Shown piece after piece: positions 24,226 through 33,089 of a stretch of 64,000 bases of DNA. The DNA comes from Nitrososphaeria archaeon. Lineage in GTDB: Archaea; Thermoproteota; Nitrososphaeria; Conexivisphaerales; DTJL01. The notes beneath the pieces are model-generated. The model was not told where the DNA came from and did not search any database. It worked only from the letters and a program-made list of their open reading frames with translations. The position numbers were made by a program, and so were the translations under genes. Location: the NCBI GenBank assembly GCA_029775965.1, contig JARVJU010000006.1, positions 1 to 64,000 of the forward strand. The letters run 5' to 3'. Positions within the stretch are counted from its first letter, which is position 1. Each line of letters starts with the position of its first letter.

Positions 24226-24735
24226 ATGAAGATATATACGATAGGCCACAGCGATAGGAAAAAAGAAGATTTCCTGTCACTGCTGAAGGCATACAGAATA
24301 TCATTGCTTGTTGATATAAGAACGATCCCAAAATCCAGACATAACCCACAGTTCAACCTCGATACAATTGCTAAGCTATTAGCAAGTAATGATATCAAAT
24401 ATATACATATGAAGGAGCTTGGAGGTCTTAGAAAGCCGAAGAAAGATTCTGTCAACAAAGGGTGGAGAAACGATAGCTTCAGAGGATTTGCTGACTACAT
24501 GCAAACGACTGAATTCGAAAACGCTATACAGAGTGTGATTGAGTTGGCCAAAAGAGAAAAAATTGCTTTGATGTGTGCAGAGGGAAATCCATTTAGATGC
24601 CATCGCTCTTTAGTTTCTGATGCACTTATTACAAGAGGGGTAGATGTAGAGCATATATCCAGCGTAAGACATGCAACGCCACACAGACTGACACCATTTG
24701 CAAAGGTCCAAGATAACAGAATAATATACACATAG
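24226..24735 (+). CDS. DUF488 family protein
   Basis: 169 aa, start MKIYTIGHSDR as in the family. The core has VDIRTIPKSRHNPQFN near residue 30 and ALMCAEGNPFRCHRSLVSD near 110, both DUF488 hallmarks including the EGNP...CHR block. The reaction is unknown; family members are often small and self-standing. It follows the oxidoreductase by 12 nt. Confidence 0.9.
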   Translation: MKIYTIGHSDRKKEDFLSLLKAYRISLLVDIRTIPKSRHNPQFNLDTIAKLLASNDIKYIHMKELGGLRKPKKDSVNKGWRNDSFRGFADYMQTTEFENAIQSVIELAKREKIALMCAEGNPFRCHRSLVSDALITRGVDVEHISSVRHATPHRLTPFAKVQDNRIIYT

Positions 24736-24823
24736 CATCTGTGCAGGTTTGTACTAGTGGTCTACTATGCAATCAAGAGACTAATTCCGCTGGGATTATA
24801 TCACTAACCTGGCAAGGCTCAAC

Positions 24824-24915
24824 GGGCCCGTCGTCTAGCATGGATCAGGACGCTGAAGCAAAACTGCGTATGCCTTCGGAGCCGGAGATCCGGGGTTCAA
24901 ATCCTCGCGGGCCCG
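24824..24915 (+). tRNA. tRNA-Arg (anticodon UCG) with a 16-nt intron
   Basis: The 7-bp acceptor (GGGCCCG/CGGGCCC), a D stem (GUCU/GGAC), T stem with UUCAAAU loop, and, after intron removal, a five-pair anticodon stem (CUGGC/GCCGG) all form. The anticodon loop is CU-UCG-GA. The discriminator is G; CCA is not encoded in full. Without splicing the anticodon stem cannot form. Reads CGN arginine codons, mainly CGA. Confidence 0.9.
24856..24871 (+). other. Non-canonical tRNA intron between positions 29 and 30
   Basis: Intron AAGCAAAACTGCGTAT. The bulge-helix-bulge is complete: outer helix AGG/CCU, central 4-bp helix ACGC/GCGU, bulges UG^A and AU^G. Canonical introns sit at 37/38, so this one needs a broad-specificity splicing endonuclease. 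Confidence 0.85.
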
Positions 24916-25020
24916 CCTAACATTAACTGAATTCTCAAATCGAGATATTTTCTCTTCTAATTGGGGGTGTAACAAGTAATCAGCACCAAACTTTTAAGCT
25001 TCTTTGACATATTTTTACCT

Positions 25021-25464
25021 ATGAGTTATACCCTCGATTATGACGAACCTGTACCCAAGGTTGTAGATAGGCTAAAGCTAGAACATGAGGAGTTCGCAAA
25101 GTATCTCTCAGAGATATACAAAATGACCAAGCAAACTGAGATAAAAAATATCATGAATGAAATTGATAAAATTAAATCAAAGCTTCTAAGGCATGAAGTT
25201 GAGGAAGAAGCAAGACTGATGAGAGTTATTATGTGGGAACTTCCCTCGAAGGCTGAAAGGTCAATAAGTATAATGAGAGAACATAGGAATATAGCGAATT
25301 TTATCAAGTATACTTTTCCAAAGCTACTGGAGCTACCAGAGCCAGTTGCGAGGCGGGAGATTCGTATATTTGTAAATGATGTGAAAAAGCATCATTCAGA
25401 AGAGGAAAGAACTGTCTTTCCACTAGCTCTTAAAGCCAGCAAACTTGCTGAGAAACATAAGTAG
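25021..25464 (+). CDS. Hemerythrin-like HHE domain protein
   Basis: 147 aa four-helix bundle. The metal ligands are suggested by EHEEF (residues 22-26), RHEVEEE (residues 58-64), MREHRN (about 87) and KKHHSEEERTVFP (about 125). Hemerythrin-like proteins bind a diiron site and sense or handle O2 or NO. A TATA-like CTTTTAAGC sits about 27 nt before the ATG. A second hemerythrin-like gene is at 34.7 kb beside NnrS-like genes. Confidence 0.82.
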   Translation: MSYTLDYDEPVPKVVDRLKLEHEEFAKYLSEIYKMTKQTEIKNIMNEIDKIKSKLLRHEVEEEARLMRVIMWELPSKAERSISIMREHRNIANFIKYTFPKLLELPEPVARREIRIFVNDVKKHHSEEERTVFPLALKASKLAEKHK

Positions 25465-25608
25465 AGTGATATGGTTCAAATGCTTCATGTCAGCCTTTCC
25501 TACTGATACTACAGGTATGAAATCGCTTACAGCTCAATTTTACCTGAAACCTAGCTCATGGCATAATTCTCTTCCTGAACTACTTATGTCTAATAGGAGA
25601 TCTTTTTG

Positions 25609-26703
25609 ATGAAAGATGAGTCGATTGTAGATGTTGCCATCGTTGGTGCTGGGATAGTCGGACTGATGTGTGCATACTTTTTTGTTGCAGAGGGATACAG
25701 GGTGATCATATTTGAAAAAGAGCAAGAGGCAGGGCAAGGGGTAACCAAAAATCAATCAGGCGTTATACATGTTGTGCAGCTACCATTCAATTCATTAAAG
25801 AGCAAGCTTGCCAGAAGGGGAAACCCCATGTATGATGACATATGCAAAAGGCTGGGGGTAAAGCTAAAAAGACTGTCAGCTCTGCTTGTTATCAACAAAA
25901 TAGCATCTTATCCAGCGCTGATCATAGGCTATCTTTACTTAAGACTGAATCTACGTGGAAACTTCAAGGTAAGTCTGGTTGGAAAGAAGACTCTGCAGAA
26001 GATGGAACCCGAGCTTTCTGACAGTGTTAAGGCTGGAATCAAAATTGATGGCTATGGAGTTGTTGATACAGAAGGCATGGTAGGAAGACTTTCTAACTTT
26101 CTTCAGAATAAAGGAGCAAGAATATTCTTCGGATGCGAATTCCTCTCCGGTTCTTGCGGTGATGAGCTGATTCAGATAAGGAGTAGCTGCGGTGAATTCA
26201 AGACAAGATTCATTGTAAACGCATCTGGTCTTTACTCGGATGAAGTGTGCAAGAGACTTGGTTTAGAAGTTGCTAAATTGACTCCAGGTCTAGGTGTCAT
26301 GCTCGAATGCTCAGGGCTGCAAGTAAACAACATAATTGCACCCTTCAGCCTGATACAGAGCGAAAGGACCAAAGGAGGCGGAATAATCCCCACAACAAAA
26401 GGCACAGTATCTATAGGTCCTACATTAAGGTTGATAGATGATAAAAAAGCATACAAAGTTGATGACAGAGATATCATAAGTTTAAAGAAGAAATTCTTTC
26501 CTCTTCTAAAGCATGAAGGAGATGTCGTAAGAGTATATTCAGGCGTTAGACCACTATCTCCAACTGGGGACTTTATGGTCTATAGCTTTTGCAACGGGAG
26601 AATAATCTCTCTGCTTGGTATAGAGTCTCCGGGCCTGACTGCAGCACCTGCTATAGCTGAACACGTGCTTCTCTTAGCTAAACAAAGGAGTGATTCTGGT
26701 TAG
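25609..26703 (+). CDS. FAD-dependent oxidoreductase, GlpA/LhgO-like
   Basis: About 364 aa, DAO fold. The FAD motif VAIVGAGIVGLMCAYFFV is near residue 6; NQSGVIHVVQLPF, GYGVVDTEGMVGRL and a second flavin-contact NASGLYSDEVC follow. This matches L-2-hydroxyglutarate oxidase and the GlpA-type glycerol-3-phosphate dehydrogenases. Because it is followed 3 nt later by an FGGY kinase, glycerol-3-phosphate or a related polyol phosphate is the likely substrate. ATG 25609 has a Shine-Dalgarno (TAGGAGA) 8 nt upstream. It has no iron-sulfur domain. Confidence 0.82.
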   Translation: MKDESIVDVAIVGAGIVGLMCAYFFVAEGYRVIIFEKEQEAGQGVTKNQSGVIHVVQLPFNSLKSKLARRGNPMYDDICKRLGVKLKRLSALLVINKIASYPALIIGYLYLRLNLRGNFKVSLVGKKTLQKMEPELSDSVKAGIKIDGYGVVDTEGMVGRLSNFLQNKGARIFFGCEFLSGSCGDELIQIRSSCGEFKTRFIVNASGLYSDEVCKRLGLEVAKLTPGLGVMLECSGLQVNNIIAPFSLIQSERTKGGGIIPTTKGTVSIGPTLRLIDDKKAYKVDDRDIISLKKKFFPLLKHEGDVVRVYSGVRPLSPTGDFMVYSFCNGRIISLLGIESPGLTAAPAIAEHVLLLAKQRSDSG

Positions 26704-26706
26704 GAT

Positions 26707-28074
26707 ATGTATGCATGCATAGATGTGGGCACTACAAACATCAAACTATCGATTTATAATGATGAATTGGATTCAATTAAGCATGAATCTGTCAAAGTGC
26801 CTGTCTCTTCAGAAGGGTTGCAGGACCCATTATTAGTTCTACAGGCAGTGAAACACTTCTTCAAAATAGCAAAAGAGTCAGGTGCAAGGTCAGCAGGAAT
26901 AGCATGCTACAGAAGTTCAATGGTAGCATGGGACAGGGAAGGTAACCCTCTAAGTAGCATAGTTACATGGCTCAGCTCATCATCTGAAAATACGTATACC
27001 TCTTTATCCAGAATCGTAAGAGCTATAGGCAAGATTCCTCCCTTAGATTTAGTTATATCTCCCGTATCTCCAGCTCTGAGATTTCTTGCTGTACAAAGAG
27101 AATTGGAGAGCAGGTTTGGACGAAATCAGAAAAATATGATCTGGACGCTTGACTCATTTCTGATGTATAATCTTACCAAAACATTCGTCAGCGATGCTAC
27201 AAACTCTGCGCTAACTGGACTCATAGACCCAGCCAGATTCACACCTTTATCCCCTGTTCTTGCTCTTCTAAGAATAAATCCTGACTTTCCTGAGATAGTG
27301 GATAATGCCAGATACTATGGAGAATATGAAGGACTGGAGATAAGAGCTCTTATAGCTGACCAGCAGGCTGCATGCGTAGCTGAAGGTGCACTTGAAGAAG
27401 GCCTTGGGAAAGTTACTAATGGCACTGGCACATTCGTTGATATACCCCTCAGTAAATACAGGAGGATAGATGGACTAATACCTATAGTCATCCTCAGACA
27501 TAATGGAAAGGCAATATACGGAGCAGAAGGTTATCTTCCAACATCAGGATCGGCTGTAGATTTTATGATCCAATCAGGGTTGCTAAAGAGTTATGATGAG
27601 CTTGACAAATTTTTAATGCCAAATGTGTTATTCATACCAGCTCTTGCTGGACTCCAAATACCATCATTGCCAAAGGCCAGAGGGATAATAACCAACATAG
27701 GTTTGACTACAAGCAGGGAAGAGATCCTTTCTTCTTTGCTTTTGTCAATATCATTCCACGTAAGGTATGTTATAGAGAAATATGCAGGTAGACTGAGCAA
27801 GCTTAGGGCTGATGGCAAGCTATCTATCAGCAATAGTTTACTGAAACTTATATCCTCATCTACAGGTCTTCCAGTTGAAAGGTTCAAAGATGTTGAGGCA
27901 ACTCAGAGGGGTCTAGCCATACTTCAGAAGATAAGCCTCGGAAAAATGGGGCTGAATGACATAGATAATAATAGGCCGGAGTTAATTAATGGAGAAAGAA
28001 TAGAAGGATTGGAGGATGCGTATAAAAGATGGAAAGGAATGCTGAACTCATTAAGGAATTATCAGAGTTCGTAG
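26707..28074 (+). CDS. FGGY-family carbohydrate/glycerol kinase
   Basis: 455 aa. The ATP phosphate-1 motif is CIDVGTTNIKLSIY (residues 4-17), the FGGY ATPase core has ALIADQQAACVAEGALEEG near 215 with NGTGTFV following, and the second phosphate region is present near 380. The family includes glycerol, xylulose and gluconate kinases. The neighbours (GlpA-like upstream, AGPS-like downstream) make a glycerol or glycerol-like substrate likely. It overlaps the next gene by 46 nt. Confidence 0.82.
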   Translation: MYACIDVGTTNIKLSIYNDELDSIKHESVKVPVSSEGLQDPLLVLQAVKHFFKIAKESGARSAGIACYRSSMVAWDREGNPLSSIVTWLSSSSENTYTSLSRIVRAIGKIPPLDLVISPVSPALRFLAVQRELESRFGRNQKNMIWTLDSFLMYNLTKTFVSDATNSALTGLIDPARFTPLSPVLALLRINPDFPEIVDNARYYGEYEGLEIRALIADQQAACVAEGALEEGLGKVTNGTGTFVDIPLSKYRRIDGLIPIVILRHNGKAIYGAEGYLPTSGSAVDFMIQSGLLKSYDELDKFLMPNVLFIPALAGLQIPSLPKARGIITNIGLTTSREEILSSLLLSISFHVRYVIEKYAGRLSKLRADGKLSISNSLLKLISSSTGLPVERFKDVEATQRGLAILQKISLGKMGLNDIDNNRPELINGERIEGLEDAYKRWKGMLNSLRNYQSS

Positions 28075-29378
28075 AGACAGATACAGATGTAGAAGAATAT
28101 CTGAGGGACTGGTGGCAGTATCTTAGCATAGAGGGGTCTGTGAAAGGGAGTGCAATAGTTGTGGTGAGACCCAAGAGTGAGGAAGAGGTGAAGAATGTGA
28201 TTAAGTTTGCTTCATCTCATAAGATACCTATTACATGCAGAGGGGGTGGAAGCTCTGTTACTGGCTCTTCTGTGCCTCTTGGTGGTATAGTTGTTGATAT
28301 GTCAAAGATGGATAAGGTTGTGCAGATAGATAGTATTAACTACACAGTAACTGTGCAGGCAGGAAAGAAGCTGTCAGACTTGGAGAGAGAATTAAACAGC
28401 CTAGGGTTCACTCTTGGGCATTTTCCTCAGTCATTTCATATAGCCACGGTAGGAGGTTTTATATCTACAATGGGGACAGGCGAGTATAGCGGAAGATACG
28501 GAGGTATAGAGGATTCATGCATGAGCGTCAGAGTCGTTCTTCCCGATGGCAAGCTAGTAGAGACAAAAAGTAGCAATTCACCAAGGTCATCTACAGGCCC
28601 AGACCTGACCAGATTGTTCATAGGCGCAGAAGGGTATTTTGGCATAATTACTCAGGCCAAGCTGAAGATATCAAAAATAGAAAAATATCAGCTGAAGGTT
28701 GCATATTCATTTAGCAAAATAGATGAGGCATTATCTTCTGCAAGGGACCTTTTAGGGCTCGATATCCATCCGGCCGTATGCAGAATATATGAAGAAACAG
28801 AGGCTTCTTTGCTCCTCAACCTGAACAAAGTTGTGATGCTTCTGATATACACATTTGCGAGTGATAAGCTAGGGCAGCTGATAAAGGACGAATTGGTTAG
28901 TTTAATACATGGTAAAGAGGAGGACTCTGCTCTTGTTGATAAATGGCTTGAAATAAGATTCAAGTACAGGGAGCAGATGGACACCTTCAGGGCTTCAGGT
29001 TTAATCGTAGATACAGCTGAGCTCGGGTGCGGTTGGGATAAAGCATCAGAGCTGTATTATGATACAGTATCTGCTCTGAGATCTTTGGATGGTGTGCAGG
29101 GAGTAGGTATGCATATCTCTCACATCTACAATCAGGGCGTCTGCTTATACTTTACAATTCTATTTGAGCCATCACTGCAGCTCTATAAGAGAATCTGGGA
29201 TACGTTGCATAACATAATGTCAAAGAATAACGGAACTATCTCCCACCATCACGGAGTTGGAATGTTGAAGGCTGAATTCGTAAAGAGAGAAGTGCCTTTT
29301 GAGCTACTAAAGGGTATCAAGAAATCTCTAGATCCAAGCTACATTATGAATAATGGGAAGCTCTTCAGCAACACTTAA
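28029..29378 (+). CDS. FAD-binding oxidase, AGPS (alkyl-DHAP synthase) / D-lactate dehydrogenase-like
   Basis: 449 aa, vanillyl-alcohol-oxidase fold. The FAD domain has TCRGGGSSVTGSSVPLGGIV (residues 73-92), GHFPQSFHIATVGGFIST, then YSGRYGGIEDSCM and STGPDLTRLFIGAEG. Near the C-terminus ISHHHGVGMLKAEF closely resembles the HHH active-site motif of alkyl-dihydroxyacetonephosphate synthase. Archaeal D-lactate dehydrogenases share the fold, so the reaction is open. AGPS exchanges the acyl of acyl-DHAP for a fatty alcohol. Between an FGGY kinase and an SCP2-like gene, it suits lipid-glycerol chemistry. Confidence 0.78.
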   Translation: MERNAELIKELSEFVETDTDVEEYLRDWWQYLSIEGSVKGSAIVVVRPKSEEEVKNVIKFASSHKIPITCRGGGSSVTGSSVPLGGIVVDMSKMDKVVQIDSINYTVTVQAGKKLSDLERELNSLGFTLGHFPQSFHIATVGGFISTMGTGEYSGRYGGIEDSCMSVRVVLPDGKLVETKSSNSPRSSTGPDLTRLFIGAEGYFGIITQAKLKISKIEKYQLKVAYSFSKIDEALSSARDLLGLDIHPAVCRIYEETEASLLLNLNKVVMLLIYTFASDKLGQLIKDELVSLIHGKEEDSALVDKWLEIRFKYREQMDTFRASGLIVDTAELGCGWDKASELYYDTVSALRSLDGVQGVGMHISHIYNQGVCLYFTILFEPSLQLYKRIWDTLHNIMSKNNGTISHHHGVGMLKAEFVKREVPFELLKGIKKSLDPSYIMNNGKLFSNT

Positions 29379-29388
29379 ATGAAAAATA

Positions 29389-29808
29389 ATGTTATTATTC
29401 TGTATGCCAAAGTTTCCAAGTTCACAGTGGGTGGAAGAATATGCAAAGAAACTCAACGAAAATGATGCTTACAAAGATGCTGGCAAGACTTGGGAAGGTG
29501 ACCTTGTCTTTGTTGTTGAAAAAGATCAGTCTTTTCCGAAGGATGTATACATATACCTGGACCTTTACCATGGTGAATGCAGAAAGGCGGTTTATGCAGA
29601 ATCATTAGATCAGATACCCAAGGCTGCATTTACGTACAAAGGTCCTTATTCAAACTGGAGAAGGCTGATAAATAAGGAGATAGACCCGATACAAGGTATA
29701 CTGACAGGGAAATTCAAACTCGAAGGTTCCATGATGAAGATAATGAGATATACAAAGGCTGCTAAGGAAATGGTTAACACAGCTACAATGGTACAGACAG
29801 AATTCTAG
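29389..29808 (+). CDS. SCP2 sterol-binding-domain-like protein
   Basis: 139 aa. Residues 30-125 show the SCP2 layout: DLVFVVEKDQSF, a strand pair, AAFTYKGPYSNWRRLINKE and ILTGKFKLEGSMMKIMR, the last matching the family LMTGKLKVKGN block. SCP2 domains hold lipids or long-chain molecules. It sits between the AGPS-like gene (10 nt) and the iron alcohol dehydrogenase, consistent with a long-chain substrate. ATG at 29404 (MPKFPSSQW) may be the start. Confidence 0.72.
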   Translation: MLLFCMPKFPSSQWVEEYAKKLNENDAYKDAGKTWEGDLVFVVEKDQSFPKDVYIYLDLYHGECRKAVYAESLDQIPKAAFTYKGPYSNWRRLINKEIDPIQGILTGKFKLEGSMMKIMRYTKAAKEMVNTATMVQTEF

Positions 29809-29819
29809 TGTTGATTGCA

Positions 29820-30956
29820 ATGTGGTTCTTCAGGTCTCCAGAAATAGTCTTTGGTGAAGATTCTCTATCTTATCTTTCCACTCTTGATTTGAAAAGGGTT
29901 GTTATAGTGACTGACAGATATCTCAAGGAGAGTAAAGTCATATCTATGGTGAAGAATAGTCTTCCAGCATCTGCGCAGATAGTTGTTGTAGGGGATGTTC
30001 CTGCAGAACCAAGCTTTGATGATATGCTTCCTTCATTAGAGAATGTGAGAAACTTTTCTCCAGATTGGTTTATAGCAGTGGGAGGAGGCTCTTCTATAGA
30101 TACTGCTAAGATACTTTTCGCACTTTATGAAAGGCCTGACCTTTCTGTGTATGATATCACGCCCATTGTCAAATTAAACCTGAGAAAGAAGAGCAGATTG
30201 ATAGCAATACCTACAACCAGTGGAACTGGCTCCGAGTGCTCATGGGCAGCTGTAGTTTCTGAGCGAGGAGAAAAGAGGAAGAATGAACTTGCATCAAAAG
30301 AGATTCTGCCTGATATAGCCATTTTAGACCCGAAGATGGTGATTGATCTGCCAGAGGAGCAGACAAGGAATACAGCAACAGATGCTATTGTTCATGCTAT
30401 AGAGTCATATGTCAGCTCCTGGAGAAATCCATATTCAGATGCTCTAGCTGAAAAGGCGATCGAATTGATAACAGGCAACCTGCCTTCAGTTCTTATTAAA
30501 GCTGACAACATTAAGGCAAGAGAGCAGGTGCATATAGGGGCATCAATGGCTGGACTATCATTTTCTAACTCTCAAATAGGTCTGGCTCATGCTCTAGGCC
30601 ATGCTTTCGGAGCATTATTCAAGATCCCGCATGGTAAATCTGTAGGCATCTTTCTGCCAAGCGTTGTCAGATTCAATTATCCATACTGCAGCGATAGGTA
30701 CGATAGGCTTAATGCAATCTTTCCTGAAGATATAAGAGAAAAGAAACTTGACCTGACTCTGGAGAATTTTTTGAACAAGATAGGACAGCCTTTAAAAATA
30801 CATCAAATGGGAATAGATGAGAAGAATTATAGCAACCAAGTTGAAACTATTGTAGAACTTGCAAGCGAGTCTACAGGAATAACAACAAATCCGAGAGATG
30901 CAAACAGAGAAGATATAAGGAACATAGCTATGAGTGTGGTGAACTTATCAAAATGA
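29820..30956 (+). CDS. Iron-containing alcohol dehydrogenase
   Basis: About 378 aa from MWFFRSPEIVFGED. NAD-binding GGGSSIDTAK near residue 90, TSGTGSECSW near 135, and the iron site from Asp in TRNTATDAIVHAIESY and His residues in GLAHALGHAFGALFKIPHG near 260. The track begins at GTG 29808; the ATG start gives the usual family beginning. The gene overlaps the aldehyde dehydrogenase by 4 nt (ATGA), so the pair should oxidise an alcohol to the acid. Confidence 0.88.
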   Translation: MWFFRSPEIVFGEDSLSYLSTLDLKRVVIVTDRYLKESKVISMVKNSLPASAQIVVVGDVPAEPSFDDMLPSLENVRNFSPDWFIAVGGGSSIDTAKILFALYERPDLSVYDITPIVKLNLRKKSRLIAIPTTSGTGSECSWAAVVSERGEKRKNELASKEILPDIAILDPKMVIDLPEEQTRNTATDAIVHAIESYVSSWRNPYSDALAEKAIELITGNLPSVLIKADNIKAREQVHIGASMAGLSFSNSQIGLAHALGHAFGALFKIPHGKSVGIFLPSVVRFNYPYCSDRYDRLNAIFPEDIREKKLDLTLENFLNKIGQPLKIHQMGIDEKNYSNQVETIVELASESTGITTNPRDANREDIRNIAMSVVNLSK

Positions 30957-32440
30957 AGAGATATGGTAATTTTATAGACGGAGTTATGGACTTCGACGGA
31001 GAAGAAGAGGTACTTTATAGTCCTGCAGATGGCAGGCAGATAGCAGTTATAACAAAGGCAAACTATGAGAAAGCCAAGGAAGCTATAGATTCTGCCGAGC
31101 ATACCTTCAAAAATGTCTGGTCAAGTATATCATTGCAGAGAAGAAGACAACTTTTGCTCAGACTATCAGAAATCGTTCAGGAAAGGTCTGATGAATACGC
31201 ATTACTCGAATCTCTGAACACTGGTAAGACACTACGACAAAGTATGTTCATGGACATACCCCTAGGTATAGAGCATATATCCTATTTTGCTGAGAAGGCT
31301 GAGTTCAGAGATAGCAGAGAGATCGAGCATCCGGAATATCCCGGTACAAAAGGCATAGTACAGTATCTGCCTCTTGGTGTTGTTGCAGCTATAGCTCCAT
31401 GGAATGTGCCATTTCTCATGGCTGTCTGGAAGATTGCTCCTGCCCTTCTTGCTGGTAATACTGTTGTGCTGAAGCCTTCTCACTATACCCCTTTAACAGC
31501 GCTTGAGCTTGCAGAAGATGCCAAAAAAGCAGGCTTCCCCGATGGAGTGCTAAATGTAGTAGTTGGCGATGGAAGTACTGTCGGAAATGCTCTGATAGAA
31601 AGTGAGAAGGTAAATCATGTCAGCTTCACAGGCTCCACAAGGACAGGAAAGGAGGTGATGATGAAGTCATCATCCAGTTTTAAGAAGATAACACTTGAGT
31701 TGGGAGGCAAGTCTCCGAATATAGTGTTTGACGATGCTGATCTGAATAGAGCGGCAAAAGGAATACTGTTCGGGATATACCTTAACTCAGGCCAGCTGTG
31801 TGAGTCTGGAAGCAGACTTCTCGTCCAGTCTGACATCAAGAATAAACTGATGGAAAAGATAAGATACTATATGGCAAGGATGAGGGCAGGCAATCCTACA
31901 GATATGGAGACTGATATAAGCGCTATTACAACTCAGGAGCAGAGGAATAAGATAATAGAGATAGTAGAAAGAAGTAAAGACAAGGGGGCAGATGTTCTTT
32001 ATTCAAAAGAGATATCCGGCAAGGTGCCTGAGAAAGGGATATTTTACCCTCCAACATTACTTGATAATGTTTCTAGCGATATGGATGCAGCAAGGGAGGA
32101 GATCTTTGGGCCGGTTCTGGCTGTTATGGAATTCAAAGACGAAGATGAGGCAGTTAGGATAGCTAATGATACAGACTATGGGCTTGCAGCTGGAGTATGG
32201 TCTAAAGATATTGAGAAAGCAAATAGAGTAGCTAATAGAATTCTGGCCGGGACAATATGGATAAACGAGTATCACCTTCTGTCTGCTGCTGCACCAAGAG
32301 GGGGATTCAAGAAGAGCGGAATAGGAAGAGAGCTTGGGTTGGAAGGTATACTTGAGATGACGCAAACTAGACACATCTTCATAAATGAATCTGGCACTGA
32401 CCTCAGTGATGTAGCATACGCCCTCGTTGTAAATGAATGA
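30953..32440 (+). CDS. NAD(P)-dependent aldehyde dehydrogenase
   Basis: 495 aa, the normal ALDH length. The motif IAPWNVPFLMAVWKIAPALLAGNT, Glu in LELGGKSPN near residue 249 and Cys in NSGQLCESGSRL near 284 give the catalytic pair. EEIFGPVL and FKKSGIGRELG close the family pattern. Preceding iron alcohol dehydrogenase supplies the aldehyde. Betaine-aldehyde-like or medium/long-chain aldehyde branches are both possible. Confidence 0.9.
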   Translation: MKRYGNFIDGVMDFDGEEEVLYSPADGRQIAVITKANYEKAKEAIDSAEHTFKNVWSSISLQRRRQLLLRLSEIVQERSDEYALLESLNTGKTLRQSMFMDIPLGIEHISYFAEKAEFRDSREIEHPEYPGTKGIVQYLPLGVVAAIAPWNVPFLMAVWKIAPALLAGNTVVLKPSHYTPLTALELAEDAKKAGFPDGVLNVVVGDGSTVGNALIESEKVNHVSFTGSTRTGKEVMMKSSSSFKKITLELGGKSPNIVFDDADLNRAAKGILFGIYLNSGQLCESGSRLLVQSDIKNKLMEKIRYYMARMRAGNPTDMETDISAITTQEQRNKIIEIVERSKDKGADVLYSKEISGKVPEKGIFYPPTLLDNVSSDMDAAREEIFGPVLAVMEFKDEDEAVRIANDTDYGLAAGVWSKDIEKANRVANRILAGTIWINEYHLLSAAAPRGGFKKSGIGRELGLEGILEMTQTRHIFINESGTDLSDVAYALVVNE

Positions 32441-32477
32441 TAGAATACTTCATTAATACAATGATTCTATCGTAGGC

Positions 32478-33050
32478 ATGCACTGGCACGACGATGCTAT
32501 TTCAAGGCTCATCTCTGATGAGAGGAAGAAATGGCAGAACCCTGAAAGGATAATAAATGAAATAGGTTTGGAAGAAGATTACGTTGTATGCGATCTAGCC
32601 TGTGGTCCTGGGTTCTTCACTCTAGAGTTCGCCAGCAGGCTAGGGAATAAAGGAAAGGTATATGCTGTAGATGCAAGCGCAAAAATGCTTGATCACCTCC
32701 GAAAAGAAATTGCATCAAGGAATATTACTGCAAGCATTATTATCATCAACTCTGATGTTCTGAAGACAGAAATACCTTCAGTTGCTGCTGACCTTGTCTT
32801 TTTTGCAAATGTACTGCATGATATTGATGATAAGAAAGGATTCCTAAGGGAGGTGAAGAGAATATGCAAGAAGAAAGCAAAGGTGGTAGATATTGATTGG
32901 CATAAAGATAGCATGGGGTTCGGTCCACCGTACGGTATAAGATTGAGTGAAGAAGAGGCACTTAAGATGATATCTGACTCTGGATTCAAGTTTGTAAGAA
33001 GAATGTATGGAGGCGACTTTCATTATGGACTCCTTTTTTCAAACTCTTAA
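32478..33050 (+). CDS. Class I SAM-dependent methyltransferase
   Basis: 190 aa. SAM motif I VCDLACGPGFFTLEFASRLG near residue 36, VYAVDASAKML near 61, VDIDWHKDSMGFGPPYGIRL in the C-terminal part. It is similar in plan to the 4780 methyltransferase (UbiE-like). Substrate unknown. It follows the aldehyde dehydrogenase by 37 nt and may or may not belong to the cluster. Confidence 0.82.
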   Translation: MHWHDDAISRLISDERKKWQNPERIINEIGLEEDYVVCDLACGPGFFTLEFASRLGNKGKVYAVDASAKMLDHLRKEIASRNITASIIIINSDVLKTEIPSVAADLVFFANVLHDIDDKKGFLREVKRICKKKAKVVDIDWHKDSMGFGPPYGIRLSEEEALKMISDSGFKFVRRMYGGDFHYGLLFSNS

Positions 33051-33089
33051 TCACTAACAACTGCAATTTTTCTTCTCTGAGTGCAATAT

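Noticed and set aside
28436-28984. Minus-strand ORFs within the catabolic cluster, and similar shadows elsewhere
   Set aside because: They lie opposite clear genes and have Ser/Leu-rich shadow composition.
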